Assembly (NCBI RefSeq): GCF_001530125.1
Contig: NZ_LDUG01000016.1
Span: 1-64,000, forward strand
From: Thiobacillus denitrificans
GTDB lineage: Bacteria > Pseudomonadota > Gammaproteobacteria > Burkholderiales > Thiobacillaceae
Direction of reading: 5' to 3'
DNA length: 64,000 nucleotides
The notes under the pieces are model-generated. The model saw only the letters and a list, made by a program, of their open reading frames with translations. It did no database searches and was not told the DNA's origin. A program made the translations under genes and the position numbers. Shown in pieces: positions 45,669 through 57,911 of this stretch (positions within the stretch are counted from its first letter, which is position 1; every line of letters starts with the position of its first letter).

Positions 45669-47102
45669 ATGGGACAAGAAATCAATCGCACCCGCTTTTC
45701 AGAAGCGGACCTTCAGCAGTTTTCCGCCCAACTGGTGGCGGAAACGGCGGCGTTGCGGTCGTTTGCCAAAGCCGGCGGCTTCAAGGATGCACGCTACGTC
45801 GCCGGGTTCGAGCTCGAAGCCTGGCTGCTCGATCACGCAGGCTTGCCCAAGCCTGTCAATGAAGCTTATCTGCGTGCGCTGAGCGATCCGCTGGTGGTGC
45901 CAGAGCTGTCGCGCTTCAACGTCGAGCTGAATGCGCCGTCGGTGGAAATGGGCGCGGGCGTGCTGGCCGCCATGGAGGAATCCTTGCTGGCCACCTGGGA
46001 CAAGTGCCAGCAGGTGGCGCACGGCATGGATGCGGTGCTGGCGATGATCGGCATCCTGCCGACCATCCGCGACGAGGATCTGTGCCTCGCCAACATGTCG
46101 GCGATGAAGCGCTTCGACGTGCTTAATACGCAGGTGCTGCAGCAGCGCGACGGCGCGCCCATCCGCATCGACATCGCGGGCACGGATCAGCTTCACCTGA
46201 GCCGTCCCGACGTGATGCTGGAGGCCGCCACCACCTCGTTCCAGCTGCATCTGCAGGTGCCCTTCGATCTGGCGGGCCGCTATTACAACGCATCGCTGAT
46301 CAGCTGCGCGCCGCTGCTGGCGGCGGCGGTCAACTCGCCGCTGCTGTTCGGCCAGCGCCTGTGGCAGGAAACGCGGGTGCCGCTGTTCGAGCAGTCGGTA
46401 GAACTCGGCGGCTATAACGGGCTGGCTGAACCCAGCGTGCGGCGGGTGACGTTCGGGCGCGGCTATGTGGCGCGCAGCCCGCTGGAGCTGTTCGAGGAAA
46501 ACCTCGAGCACTATCCGGTGCTGCTGCCGATGCCGCAGACCGAGTCGCCGGCGCGCTTTCCGCATCTGCGATTGCACAATGGCGCCATCTGGCGCTGGGT
46601 GCGCCCGCTGATCGGCTTCGACGCCGCCGGGCAGGCCCATGTGCGGCTGGAACAGCGGGTGCTGCCGAGCGGCCCGACGGTGCTGGACATGGTGGCCAAT
46701 GCGGCGCTGTATTACGGCTTGGTGCATGCACTGGCGCGGCAGCCGCGGGCCGCAGAATCCGACCTGCCGTTTGCCGTTGCGCGCGCCAATTTTTATGCCG
46801 CTGCCCGCCATGGGCTGCAGGCCGAGCTGACCTGGCTGGATGGCCGGCGATATCCCGTGCGCGAATGGCTACTCAAAATCGGGCTGCCGCTGGCGCGCCA
46901 GGGCCTGCGCGATTTCGGCCTGTCGGATGCCGAGATCGAGCATTATCTGGGCGTCGTCGAAGCCCGGGTACGCAGTGGACAGACCGGCGCGGCGTGGCAG
47001 CTGCAACGGCTCGCCCGGGTGGGCGGCGACCTGCACCGCATGATGGACGATTATCTGGACAACCAGCGCGCCGGTGCACCGGTGCACGAGTGGGATTTAT
47101 GA
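45669..47102 (+). CDS. GCS2-family carboxylate-amine ligase (glutamate-cysteine-ligase-like)
   Basis: A 477-residue ATP-dependent ligase of the glutamate-cysteine ligase superfamily. The superfamily mark is 'YVAGFELEAWLLD' (about 43-55), with further conserved patches 'ELSRFNVELNAPS', 'GTDQLHLSRPD' and 'SFQLHLQVPF'. It differs from classical GshA, so the product need not be gamma-glutamylcysteine. It lies between two AstE-like deacylase genes and overlaps the second by 4 bases, which suggests synthesis and cleavage of a common amide. Confidence 0.85.
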   Translation: MGQEINRTRFSEADLQQFSAQLVAETAALRSFAKAGGFKDARYVAGFELEAWLLDHAGLPKPVNEAYLRALSDPLVVPELSRFNVELNAPSVEMGAGVLAAMEESLLATWDKCQQVAHGMDAVLAMIGILPTIRDEDLCLANMSAMKRFDVLNTQVLQQRDGAPIRIDIAGTDQLHLSRPDVMLEAATTSFQLHLQVPFDLAGRYYNASLISCAPLLAAAVNSPLLFGQRLWQETRVPLFEQSVELGGYNGLAEPSVRRVTFGRGYVARSPLELFEENLEHYPVLLPMPQTESPARFPHLRLHNGAIWRWVRPLIGFDAAGQAHVRLEQRVLPSGPTVLDMVANAALYYGLVHALARQPRAAESDLPFAVARANFYAAARHGLQAELTWLDGRRYPVREWLLKIGLPLARQGLRDFGLSDAEIEHYLGVVEARVRSGQTGAAWQLQRLARVGGDLHRMMDDYLDNQRAGAPVHEWDL

Positions 47103-48112
47103 CCCTGACGCAATACGACGCCTTGCCGCCCGGCTTGCTGGAGCTGCCTGCCGCCCGTCTGGGCGAGGTGCTGCCGGGACCGACGCTGATCCACCTGCCG
47201 GGCCGGCGCACGCCGCCCCTTTTTGTTTCGGTGCTGCTGCACGGCAACGAGGACACCGGCTGGCTGGCGGCGCAATCGGTGCTGAAAAAATACGCGACGG
47301 CCGAACTGCCGCGCGCGCTGTCGCTGTTCATCGGCAACATCGAGGCGGCCCGGACAGGACAGCGCCGGCTCGACGGCCAGCCCGACTACAACCGGGTGTG
47401 GCCGGGCAGCGAGGAAGCGCACCCGCCCGAACGGGCGATGATGCAGCAGGTGGTCGACGCGATGCGCGCCCGCGGCGTCTTTGCCAGCATCGACATCCAC
47501 AACAACACCGGCCTCAATCCGCATTACGCCTGCGTCAACCGGCTGGAGCAGGACTTTCTGCATCTGGCCACGCTGTTTTCGCGCATCGTGGTCTATTTCA
47601 TCCGGCCACGCGGCGTACAGTCGGCCGCTTTCGCCGAGTTGTGCCCGTCGGTCACGGTGGAGTGCGGCAAGCCAGGTACGCCCGGCAGCGTCGAGCATGC
47701 CGCCGCATTCATGGAGGCCTGCCTGCATCTGTCCGAATTTCCCGCACATTCGGTGGCACCGCATGATGTCGATCTATTTCATACCGTGGCCACGGTCAAG
47801 GTGCCGGAACAGATCAGCTTCGGTTTCGTTACGCCGGACGCGGACATCGACTTTGTTCCCGATCTGGATCATTACAATTTCCGCGAACTGGAACGCGGCA
47901 ACCTACTGGGCCGGGTGCGGCCGGGCAGCCCGGCCAGGCTGCAGGCGCTGGATGAAAACGGCGCAGAGATCGGCGACCGCCTGTTTGATTACAGCCGCGG
48001 CGAGATCACCTTGAGAAAGCCGCTGATGCCGGCGATGCTGACGCGCGACGAACAGGTGATCCGCCAGGACTGCCTGTGTTATTTGATGGAACGGATCAAG
48101 ACGCCCGCTTGA
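47099..48112 (+). CDS. M14/AstE-like zinc deacylase or carboxypeptidase (second copy)
   Basis: A 337-residue metallohydrolase. Zinc ligands are in 'LLHGNEDTGWLAAQ' (His, Glu) and 'SIDIHNNTGLNPH' (His), with 'GQPDYNRVWPG' providing the Arg/Asn segment. The start ATG 47099 overlaps the ligase stop. It shares the fold of the protein at 44615 but little sequence, so the two are not a recent duplication. It ends 3 bases before the convergent xerD gene. Confidence 0.85.
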   Translation: MTLTQYDALPPGLLELPAARLGEVLPGPTLIHLPGRRTPPLFVSVLLHGNEDTGWLAAQSVLKKYATAELPRALSLFIGNIEAARTGQRRLDGQPDYNRVWPGSEEAHPPERAMMQQVVDAMRARGVFASIDIHNNTGLNPHYACVNRLEQDFLHLATLFSRIVVYFIRPRGVQSAAFAELCPSVTVECGKPGTPGSVEHAAAFMEACLHLSEFPAHSVAPHDVDLFHTVATVKVPEQISFGFVTPDADIDFVPDLDHYNFRELERGNLLGRVRPGSPARLQALDENGAEIGDRLFDYSRGEITLRKPLMPAMLTRDEQVIRQDCLCYLMERIKTPA

Positions 48113-48115
48113 GTC

Positions 48116-49006
48116 TTAGCCGCGTGGATGGTGAGCCGCGTGCAGCTGCTTCAGCCGTTCGCGCGCCACGTGGGTGTAGATCTGCGTGGTGGAAATGTCG
48201 CTGTGTCCAAGCAGCATCTGCACCACGCGCAGGTCGGCGCCATGGTTCAGCAGGTGGGTGGCAAAGGCATGGCGCAGCGTGTGCGGTGACAGTGGCCGGG
48301 TGATTGCGGCGGCGCGCGCGCGCCGCTTGATAAGGTACCAGAACGCCTGCCGCGTCATGCCGTCGCCGCGCGCGGTCACGAACATCGCATCTGAGAGGTG
48401 ACGTTCCAGCAGCAGCGGTCGCGCCTCCGCCAGATAGCGCTTGAGCCACTGCACTGCCTCCTCGCCCAGCGGCACCAGCCGGTCCTTGTTGCCCTTGCCG
48501 GTCACGCGCAGCACGCCGTCGTTGAGGTTCACCGCCGTCAGCTTCAGCCCCACCAGTTCCGACACCCGCAAGCCGGTGGCGTACAGCGTTTCCAGCATCG
48601 CGCGGTCGCGCAGGCCCAGCGGGGTGGCGGTGTCGGCGCTGTCGAGCAGGCGCTCCACATCGGATTCGGTCAGCGTCTTCGGCAGCGAGCGCGGCAGCTT
48701 GGGGCTGTCGAGATTGAGTGTGGGGTCGGCGGCGATCAGGTTCTCGCGCAGCAGATAGCGATAAAAGCGCTTCAGCGCCGAGGTGTAGCGCGCCGCGCTG
48801 CGTGGCTGCGCGTGACCGGCGAAACGCCACGCCAGATAGCCCTCGATGTCGCCCGCCACGGCAGAATCCAGCGCATGGTTGCGTTCTTTTTCCAGCCAGC
48901 CGCCGAAGGTCTTCAGGTCGCGCCGATACGCCGCCAGCGTCAGGTCCGCCAGCCCATCCTCCAGCCACAGGTGATCACAGAACCGGTCAATCAGCGCGTC
49001 GTTCAT
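48116..49006 (-). CDS. xerD: Site-specific tyrosine recombinase XerD
   Basis: A 296-residue recombinase that resolves chromosome dimers at dif with XerC. The N-terminal SAM-like core-binding domain is followed by the catalytic domain with Arg in 'TGLRVSELVGLK', Lys in 'TGKGNKDRLVPLG', 'LSPHTLRHAFATHLLNHG' (His, Arg), the final His in 'LGHSDISTTQIYTHV' and its nucleophilic Tyr. The start at 49006 overlaps ogt by 20 bases. No integrase-type extension is present, so it is a housekeeping Xer and not a phage gene. Confidence 0.94.
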   Translation of the reverse strand: MNDALIDRFCDHLWLEDGLADLTLAAYRRDLKTFGGWLEKERNHALDSAVAGDIEGYLAWRFAGHAQPRSAARYTSALKRFYRYLLRENLIAADPTLNLDSPKLPRSLPKTLTESDVERLLDSADTATPLGLRDRAMLETLYATGLRVSELVGLKLTAVNLNDGVLRVTGKGNKDRLVPLGEEAVQWLKRYLAEARPLLLERHLSDAMFVTARGDGMTRQAFWYLIKRRARAAAITRPLSPHTLRHAFATHLLNHGADLRVVQMLLGHSDISTTQIYTHVARERLKQLHAAHHPRG

Positions 49007-49457
49007 GCGCCAGCAGCCAGGTTTTGACATCCAGCGGCGCGCCACTGGACGAATGCATGAAGCCGCCCAGACCGCTTGCCGCCACCACGCGATGGCAGGG
49101 AATGAGGATAGGCAAGGGATTCGCCCCGCACGCCTGGCCCACCGCGCGCGGGGCGGTGCCGAGTAGTTTCGCCAGCGTGCCATAGGTGGTCTGTTGCCCG
49201 GCCGGAATGGCCATAAGCGTGCGCCATACCCGCAGCTGGAACGGCGTGCCTTGCGGCACGAATAGCACGTCAATGGGGTGAGCTGGGTTCTGCCAATAGG
49301 CGTCCAGTTCGCGCGCCAACTGGCGTGCGCGCGCGTCCAGTTGGGTCGACACCGGGGTGTCGAGCGGCAAAAAATCCAGCCGTGTCAGCGCACCACCGGT
49401 GAAGCTGGCGCCAAGGCGGCACATCGGGGCAGTCAGAATGACATCGTGGGCTGGCAT
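48987..49457 (-). CDS. ogt: Methylated-DNA--protein-cysteine methyltransferase
   Basis: A 156-residue DNA repair protein that removes O6-alkyl groups from guanine by transfer to its own cysteine. The active site is 'LPILIPCHRVVAASGLGGF'. The helix-turn-helix 'TTYGTLAKLLGTAPRAVGQACGANP' holds the recognition helix. No Ada domain is attached. It precedes xerD and probably shares its transcript. Confidence 0.93.
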   Translation of the reverse strand: MPAHDVILTAPMCRLGASFTGGALTRLDFLPLDTPVSTQLDARARQLARELDAYWQNPAHPIDVLFVPQGTPFQLRVWRTLMAIPAGQQTTYGTLAKLLGTAPRAVGQACGANPLPILIPCHRVVAASGLGGFMHSSSGAPLDVKTWLLAHERRAD

Positions 49458-49805
49458 AGGCGGATTTTAGCTGAGGCCGGGGGGCAGGTTTACCTGTGTC
49501 CGAAATCGGGCCACTTGCGGAAGTTCAAGCACCGTTGTGTGACCGTCGCTTCATCGGCCATCTCTGCCGTTCAGATAATCGACGATTCCGTCGAAAAGCC
49601 TTACACCTTCGACAACCCGGGCAAGTCCCTATTTGGTCAAGTGTGATGAATTAATTGTCATTATTTTCGCAGGCGTGGTTATTGCTTTGTAATTAGGCCT
49701 TTCGCGAGTAACGACTGGGCGGCTGGTGAATAACTGTGAGGAAGTGTGGTCTCCCGCGCACACCTCCATGCGCTTAGTCTTGCGGGTTTATGGAAAGGAA
49801 GTTAC
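49458..49805. other. Non-coding stretch upstream of a small membrane gene
   Basis: I see no gene, strong repeat or RNA in this 348-base gap. The right half is more AT-rich and probably carries the promoters for ogt (minus) and the 50-residue gene (plus). Confidence 0.4.
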
Positions 49806-49958
49806 ATGGCGAAAAGTCTGAACAGTCAGCGCAATGAACGGCGCCTCGAAGACAGGTTGATTGTCATCAATAGACGCAACGGGAAGGCTTTGTTGTATGG
49901 CCAAATAATTCTTTTCATTAGTCTGCTTATCACTATATTGTGGCTCCTCGTCGCCTGA
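49806..49958 (+). CDS. Small single-span membrane protein (50 aa)
   Basis: A 50-residue protein with a strong ribosome binding site (GGAAAGGAAG, 5 bases before ATG 49806). The N-terminus is basic and polar ('AKSLNSQRNERRLEDRLIVINRR') and the C-terminus is one membrane helix ('LYGQIILFISLLITILWLLV'). It has its own downstream terminator at 50030. No family is recognised. Confidence 0.6.
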   Translation: MAKSLNSQRNERRLEDRLIVINRRNGKALLYGQIILFISLLITILWLLVA

Positions 49959-50029
49959 CAGGAATTTCGTCTTGATACCCCCTGTATATATTCCATATAT
50001 CCCAGCACTTTTTACGGCTTCGTCGGCAT

Positions 50030-50061
50030 AAAAACGGCGTTGAGAATTCCACGCCGTTTTT
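50030..50061. terminator. Bidirectional terminator after the small membrane gene
   Basis: AAAAACGGCGT pairs with ACGCCGTTTTT across a 10-base loop. Poly-A and poly-T on both sides allow termination in both directions. Confidence 0.8.
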
Positions 50062-50351
50062 CGCTTGATTGCTTGCGGCAGCCAGCCTCCGTAAACTGAA
50101 CAGGCACGACGCACCGGATCAAACCTCAGGGTCAGCACAAATCTCAGAAACCTCAGCTCAGACACGATTATTTCGGATTGTCACAATCAAAAAAGTGGTG
50201 ATAGCCGTCATGGCTTGCCTTAAAAAGTCCGACGACCAGTCTCACTGATCAACGCACGTCCGATTGGCGAATACCAGCCGCTCCAGGTAGCCGCCCTTGT
50301 AGGTTCGTAGCAGGTCGATAACGGTCATCTGCAAAGCCCACCTCTACAAAC

Positions 50352-50380
50352 AAAAACGCCCGCATGAAGCGGGCGTTTTT
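50352..50380 (-). terminator. Terminator of the rpsP-rplS operon
   Basis: AAAAACGCCCGC (50352-50363) pairs with GCGGGCGTTTTT (50369-50380) around a 5-base loop, 24 bases after the rplS stop. It is a textbook intrinsic terminator. Confidence 0.88.
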
Positions 50381-50403
50381 GCGTTGCGACCTGCAAGGAC
50401 TGC

Positions 50404-50799
50404 TTATTCGGCAGCTGCAGCGGACGTGCCGCCTTTGACCTTGCGGGCGGGCAGTTTTTCCTTGATGCGGGCGGACTTGCCGGAGCGCTCGCGCAGGTAG
50501 TACAGCTTGGCACGGCGGACGTCGCCGCGACGCTTGACTTCGACGCTGGCGACCAGCGGCGAGTGGGTCTGGAAGGTGCGCTCAACGCCTTCGCCGGCGG
50601 AGATCTTGCGCACGGTGAAGGCGGAGTTGAGGCCGCGGTTGCGCTTGGCAATGACGACGCCTTCGTAGGCCTGCAGACGCTCGCGGGTGCCTTCCTTCAC
50701 TTTCACCTGGACGACGATGGTGTCGCCGGGGGCGAAGTCGGGGAGGGTTTTGCCCAGGCGGGTGATTTCTTCCTGCTCGAGTTGCTCGATGATGTTCAT
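50404..50799 (-). CDS. rplS: 50S ribosomal protein L19
   Basis: A 131-residue ribosomal protein at the 30S-50S interface. '[30 protein letters not shown]' and '[20 protein letters not shown]' are typical. Start ATG 50799 ('[11 protein letters not shown]') is preferred over the longer frame. The C-terminal tail (Lys/Ala rich, about 15 residues) is slightly longer than in E. coli. Last gene of rpsP-rimM-trmD-rplS. Confidence 0.97.
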   Translation of the reverse strand: MNIIEQLEQEEITRLGKTLPDFAPGDTIVVQVKVKEGTRERLQAYEGVVIAKRNRGLNSAFTVRKISAGEGVERTFQTHSPLVASVEVKRRGDVRRAKLYYLRERSGKSARIKEKLPARKVKGGTSAAAAE

Positions 50800-50890
50800 G
50801 ATGTTTCCTTGCACTTGGCGGGAGAGGTGCACCACCGGGTCTGTTCAGACTCCCGGGCGGACGTCACGCCGTTTCACATTGGCTCGGGGC

Positions 50891-51661
50891 CTACTTGCCC
50901 TCTGCCGCTTTGTTCCGCGGCGCACCGGGTGGGTGCGCCGCGAGAAGTTCCTGTTCCTGCTTCGATAAGCCGCGCTTCGCCAGCAGATCGGGGCGGTGGG
51001 CTGCCGTGATCGTCAGGCTCTGCTGCAATCGCCATTGGGCGATCGCGGCGTGGTTGCCGCTTTTCAACACCTCCGGCACCGCCAGGCCCTGCCAGACCTC
51101 GGGCCGGGTGTAGTGCGGGCAGTCGAGCAGGCCGTTGACGAAGGAGTCTTCCAGCGCCGAATCAGCGTCGTTTAACGCGCCCGGCAGCAGCCGGATGATC
51201 GCATCCATCAGCGCCAGCGCGGGGAGTTCGCCGCCCGACAACACAAAGTCGCCAAGCGAGAGTTCCTCGTCCACGCGGCGCTGCAACAGCCGCTCGTCGA
51301 TGCCTTCATACCGCCCGCACAGCAACACCAGCGCGGGCTTGTTCTTCAGCTCCATCACCCGCTGGTGCGTCAGCGGGCGGCCCCTGGGTGAAAAGTGCAC
51401 CACCCACGGCGCCAGATTTTCGCTGGACAGATCCTGCTGCACGGCGTTCAGCGCGCGGTCCAGCGGTTCGGCCTGCATCAGCATGCCGGGGCCGCCGCCG
51501 TAGGGGCGGTCGTCCACCGTGCGGTGCGGGTCGTCGGTGAAGTCGCGCGGATTCCACGACTTGAACCGGTACAGCTCGCGATCCAGCGCCCGCCGGGTGA
51601 TGCCGTAATCCAGCACGGCATCGAACATTTCGGGGAAGAGGGTGATGGCATCGAAGCGCAC
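50891..51661 (-). CDS. trmD: tRNA (guanine-N1-)-methyltransferase
   Basis: A 256-residue SPOUT enzyme that makes m1G37 in tRNAs, preventing frameshifts. It starts at GTG 51661 ('[21 protein letters not shown]'), 10 bases after the rimM stop. Knot motifs are '[14 protein letters not shown]' and '[20 protein letters not shown]', and the 'RPYGGGPGM' loop is intact. Confidence 0.96.
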   Translation of the reverse strand: MRFDAITLFPEMFDAVLDYGITRRALDRELYRFKSWNPRDFTDDPHRTVDDRPYGGGPGMLMQAEPLDRALNAVQQDLSSENLAPWVVHFSPRGRPLTHQRVMELKNKPALVLLCGRYEGIDERLLQRRVDEELSLGDFVLSGGELPALALMDAIIRLLPGALNDADSALEDSFVNGLLDCPHYTRPEVWQGLAVPEVLKSGNHAAIAQWRLQQSLTITAAHRPDLLAKRGLSKQEQELLAAHPPGAPRNKAAEGK

Positions 51662-51671
51662 CCCTGCGTCC

Positions 51672-52178
51672 TTAGTAATCTTCGCCCCAGTCCACCTCGA
51701 TCTGACCGCCTGCCACGTCGACCTTGCCGACGAAGGCCGCGACAAACGGGATCAGGTGGTCGCGTTTGCCCTTGATAACCAGCACGTCATGCGCACCGGT
51801 TTCCAAAAGGCTGTCCACCTGCCCGAGCTCGATGCCTTCACGGTTGACGACCTTCAGGTCGATCAAGTCCGACCAGTAAAACTCGTTTTCCTGCGGCGGC
51901 GGCAAGTCGCTGCGCGCCACCGAGATTTCCTGTCCGCGCAGGGCAAATGCCGCATCGCGGCCGTCGATGCCGACCAGTTTGGCGACCAGGGTGTTGCTGT
52001 GGTCCTGGACGGCCTCGACGGTGTAATGCGCCTGCTGTTCGCCACGGCCGACGCGCCAGGATTCAAAATCCATCAGCGTGCTCGGGTCGTCACTGAAGGT
52101 CTGCACCTTGACCCAACCCTTGATGCCGAACGGGGCGGCGATGCGCCCCATCACGACCCAGTCGCTACCTTGGCTCAA
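51672..52178 (-). CDS. rimM: Ribosome maturation factor RimM
   Basis: A 168-residue 30S assembly factor that binds S19. The N-terminal RimM domain opens with '[23 protein letters not shown]'. A PRC-barrel C-terminal domain ('[36 protein letters not shown]') follows. It lies between rpsP and trmD in the usual order. Confidence 0.95.
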   Translation of the reverse strand: MSQGSDWVVMGRIAAPFGIKGWVKVQTFSDDPSTLMDFESWRVGRGEQQAHYTVEAVQDHSNTLVAKLVGIDGRDAAFALRGQEISVARSDLPPPQENEFYWSDLIDLKVVNREGIELGQVDSLLETGAHDVLVIKGKRDHLIPFVAAFVGKVDVAGGQIEVDWGEDY

Positions 52179-52207
52179 GTGTGTTGACCCGGCTGGCCTG
52201 ATTGAAA

Positions 52208-52462
52208 TCAGGCAGCGGCAGCGGGCTTGTTCTGCTTGACCAGGCGGGCGACGGTGTCGGACAACTGCGCGCCGTTGTCGGTCCAGAAGCTGATGCGTTC
52301 CTGGTCCAGGCGCAGCGCTTCGGAGCCTTCGGCGGCGACCGGGTTGTAGAAGCCAACGCGCTCGATGAAGCGGCCATCACGACGGCAGCGCGAATCGGCC
52401 ACCACCACGTTGTAGAAGGGACGGTTTTTAGCGCCGCCGCGCGAAAGACGAATAACGACCAT
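52208..52462 (-). CDS. rpsP: 30S ribosomal protein S16
   Basis: An 84-residue ribosomal protein. '[25 protein letters not shown]' and '[12 protein letters not shown]' are diagnostic. It is the first gene of the rpsP-rimM-trmD-rplS operon; the ffh gene ends 74 bases upstream of its start on the same strand. Confidence 0.97.
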   Translation of the reverse strand: MVVIRLSRGGAKNRPFYNVVVADSRCRRDGRFIERVGFYNPVAAEGSEALRLDQERISFWTDNGAQLSDTVARLVKQNKPAAAA

Positions 52463-52536
52463 GATTTAACCCACCGGGTAAACGGAGAAAGCCGGAAATT
52501 ATACCCCAAACCCCATGACTTGCCAGCGTGCTGGTA

Positions 52537-53880
<1,344 letters not shown>

Positions 53881-53950
53881 GGCTTCCTTGTTGCCGCCAT
53901 GGGCGGCATGGATAATGGGGCTCGCTGAATTCAGATTTGCATTTTAACGA

Positions 53951-54736
53951 ATGTCTCCGTTATTGCTGGTTACTTTGTGTGTGAGCGCCCTGTATGGCTG
54001 GGTGGCCTGGCGCCTGCAGCGCACGCCGTCCGCCGTGTCGGTGCGCGTATTGCTGCCGCTGGCTCTGCTGGCGCACGGCGCGCTGATCTATCAGTCGATG
54101 CTGGGGCAGGGCGATATCCGTCTGGGTTTCGGCAACTCGCTGTCGACGATTTTATGGCTGACGGCGCTGGTCTACTGGCTGGCCAGCCAGGGGGCGCCGC
54201 TGGCGCGTTTGCAGTCGTGGGTCAGCGGGCTGGCGGCGCTGGCGGTGCTGGTTATGGCATTTCTTACCGACACCCATGCCATTCCCAATTCGCAGGCGCT
54301 GGCCCTGCGCACGCACCTGGTGGTGTCTTTTCTCGCCTATGGCCTGCTGGCGGTGGCGGCCCTGCACGCAGTGCTGATGACCATGCTGGAAAAGCAGTTG
54401 CATCGCGGCGCGCTGATGCAGGACAGCGCCCCCCCGCTGCTGACACTGGAGGCCATGCTGTTCAAGACCATCGGTCTGGGCTTCGCGTTGCTGACCCTGG
54501 CGGTGTTCAGCGGGGTGTTTTTCTCGGAAGAACTGTTCGGCACGCCGCTGCAGTTTTCCCACAAGATCGTGTTCGCCATCCTGTCCTGGCTGGTATTCGG
54601 CGGCCTGCTAGTGGGGCGGCATTTCCGCGGCTGGCGCGGACGCACGGCGCTGTACTGGACGATCACCGGCTTTACCCTGTTGCTGCTGGCCTATCTGGGC
54701 ACGCAGTTCGTGGTGGAAGTGCTGCTTGGACGCTAA
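53951..54736 (+). CDS. CcsA/YpjD-type cytochrome c assembly membrane protein
   Basis: A 261-residue membrane protein with about eight helices. It shows a family pattern of conserved histidines ('LRTHLVVSFLAYGLLAVAALHAVLM' and 'FSHKIVFAILSWLVFGGLLVGRHF') that bind heme in cytochrome c maturation proteins, but it lacks the full tryptophan-rich WWD loop. The ffh/ypjD/CNNM neighbourhood is standard for Beta- and Gammaproteobacteria. A specific role in cytochrome assembly is not shown. Confidence 0.87.
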   Translation: MSPLLLVTLCVSALYGWVAWRLQRTPSAVSVRVLLPLALLAHGALIYQSMLGQGDIRLGFGNSLSTILWLTALVYWLASQGAPLARLQSWVSGLAALAVLVMAFLTDTHAIPNSQALALRTHLVVSFLAYGLLAVAALHAVLMTMLEKQLHRGALMQDSAPPLLTLEAMLFKTIGLGFALLTLAVFSGVFFSEELFGTPLQFSHKIVFAILSWLVFGGLLVGRHFRGWRGRTALYWTITGFTLLLLAYLGTQFVVEVLLGR

Positions 54737-54782
54737 ATCCCACCCGGCGGCACCCTTGATCCGCCTTTTCCAGGAATAGTCC

Positions 54783-56081
54783 TTGGAAGCCCTCTCTATC
54801 AGCACCTTGTTCGGCCTGCTCGCAGGCCTGTTGTTTTTGTCGGCCTTCTTTTCGGCATCCGAAACCGCCATGATGGCGATCAACCGCTACCGCCTGCGCC
54901 ATGCCGCCGAATCCGGCGTGCGGGGCGCGATGCGGGCGCAGGCGCTGCTGAATCAGACCGACAAGCTGCTGGGCGTGATTCTGCTCGGCAACAACCTGGT
55001 CAATATTGCCGCTGCAACGCTGGCGACGATCATTTCCATTCGCCTGTTTGGCGATTCCGACCTTGCGCTGTCGCTGGCGACCTTGCTGCTGACCTTCCTG
55101 ATTCTGGTATTCAGTGAAGTTACGCCCAAGGTGCTGGGGGCCTCCTTCCCCGAACGTGTCGCCTACCCGGCGACGCTGTTGCTCACGCCGATGCTGAAGC
55201 TGGCGTACCCGGTGGTGTGGTTCGTGAACCTGTTTGTGCAGGGCATCCTGCGGCTGCTGCGGATCAAGCCGCCCGAGCCGGGGCACGGCAGCCGCCTCGG
55301 TCTGGAGGAGCTGCGTACCATCGTGCTGGAATCGTCCGGGTTGTTGCCGCGAGAACACCACCGGATCTTGGTGAATCTGCTGGAGCTGGAAGATATCACC
55401 GTCGATGACGTGATGACGCCGCGCAACCAGATCGAGGCGATCGATATCGAGGACGACCCAGAACGTCTGCGCCAGCAGATTTCCACCAGCCACCATACCC
55501 GGCTGGTGGTGCATGCGGGCTCGTCCGACAACCTGCTTGGCGTGCTGCATGTGCGCCGGGTGCTGCACGCGCTGACCGGCGAGGAACTGGATCCGCAGAC
55601 ATTGAAAGAAAATCTCGAAGATCCCTATTTCGTTCCGGCGGGAACCCCTCTGTTTACCCAGTTGCGCAACTTCAAGAACAGCCGGCGGCGGCTGGCGCTG
55701 GTGGTCGATGAATACGGCGAATTGCAAGGCCTGGTGACGCTGGAAGACCTGCTGGAAGAAATGGTCGGCGAATTCACCACGCAGGCGCCGTCGGATATGG
55801 GCTATTTGCGGCGTGAAGCGGACGGCAGCTGGCTCGCCGAGGGTTCCGTTCTGCTGCGCCACATCAACCGCAAGCTGGGCTTGTCGTTGCCGCTGGACGG
55901 GCCGAAGACGCTGAACGGCTTGTTGCTGGAGCAGTTCGAGGACATTCCCGAGGCGGGGGTGAGCATCAAGCTGGGCGGCGTGCCGGTTGAAATCGTGCAG
56001 ACCCAGGACCGGGCGGTGAAGATGGCGCGCATCTATCCGCCGGCATCGGATGAAGCCTCGTCCGGAAAACCCTCAATTTAG
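54783..56081 (+). CDS. CNNM/CorC-family transporter-associated protein (HlyC-type)
   Basis: A 432-residue membrane protein starting at TTG. It has a DUF21/CNNM N-terminal domain with four helices ('FFSASETAMMAINRYRLRH', 'LLGNNLVNIAAATLATII'). Two CBS domains follow ('VDDVMTPRNQIEAIDIEDD' and 'ALVVDEYGELQGLVTLEDLLEEMVGEF'), then a CorC/HlyC domain. The family is linked with magnesium or cobalt efflux. It follows the CcsA-like gene by 46 bases. Confidence 0.92.
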   Translation: MEALSISTLFGLLAGLLFLSAFFSASETAMMAINRYRLRHAAESGVRGAMRAQALLNQTDKLLGVILLGNNLVNIAAATLATIISIRLFGDSDLALSLATLLLTFLILVFSEVTPKVLGASFPERVAYPATLLLTPMLKLAYPVVWFVNLFVQGILRLLRIKPPEPGHGSRLGLEELRTIVLESSGLLPREHHRILVNLLELEDITVDDVMTPRNQIEAIDIEDDPERLRQQISTSHHTRLVVHAGSSDNLLGVLHVRRVLHALTGEELDPQTLKENLEDPYFVPAGTPLFTQLRNFKNSRRRLALVVDEYGELQGLVTLEDLLEEMVGEFTTQAPSDMGYLRREADGSWLAEGSVLLRHINRKLGLSLPLDGPKTLNGLLLEQFEDIPEAGVSIKLGGVPVEIVQTQDRAVKMARIYPPASDEASSGKPSI

Positions 56082-56180
56082 GCGAAAGATCGCCGTTAAG
56101 GCCTGTGAATCCCCTTTCGCCGTCTGCCGGCGGCGACGGGCAACGATGGATTTGACGCGGGACTTGTCTGGAACCGAGCT

Positions 56181-57899
<1,719 letters not shown>

Positions 57900-57911
57900 G
57901 GGACATTCTGT

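Larger units (their letters stand above)
49959..50403. other. Intergenic region between the small membrane gene and rplS
   Basis: It holds two terminators (50030-50061 and 50352-50380, listed separately). In between is a minus-strand frame of 28 codons (50242-50328, 'MTVIDLLRTYKGGYLERLVF'), which I cannot support as a gene. Nothing else is recognised. Confidence 0.4.

Noticed and set aside
48116-49006. xerD as a phage or island integrase
   Set aside because: Length and motifs are those of housekeeping XerD, and no att-like repeats or mobile genes lie beside it.
50242-50328. 28-codon minus-strand frame 'MTVIDLLRTYKGGYLERLVF'
   Set aside because: It shares KGGY with the translation near 34580, but similarity at the DNA level is too weak to call a repeat or gene.
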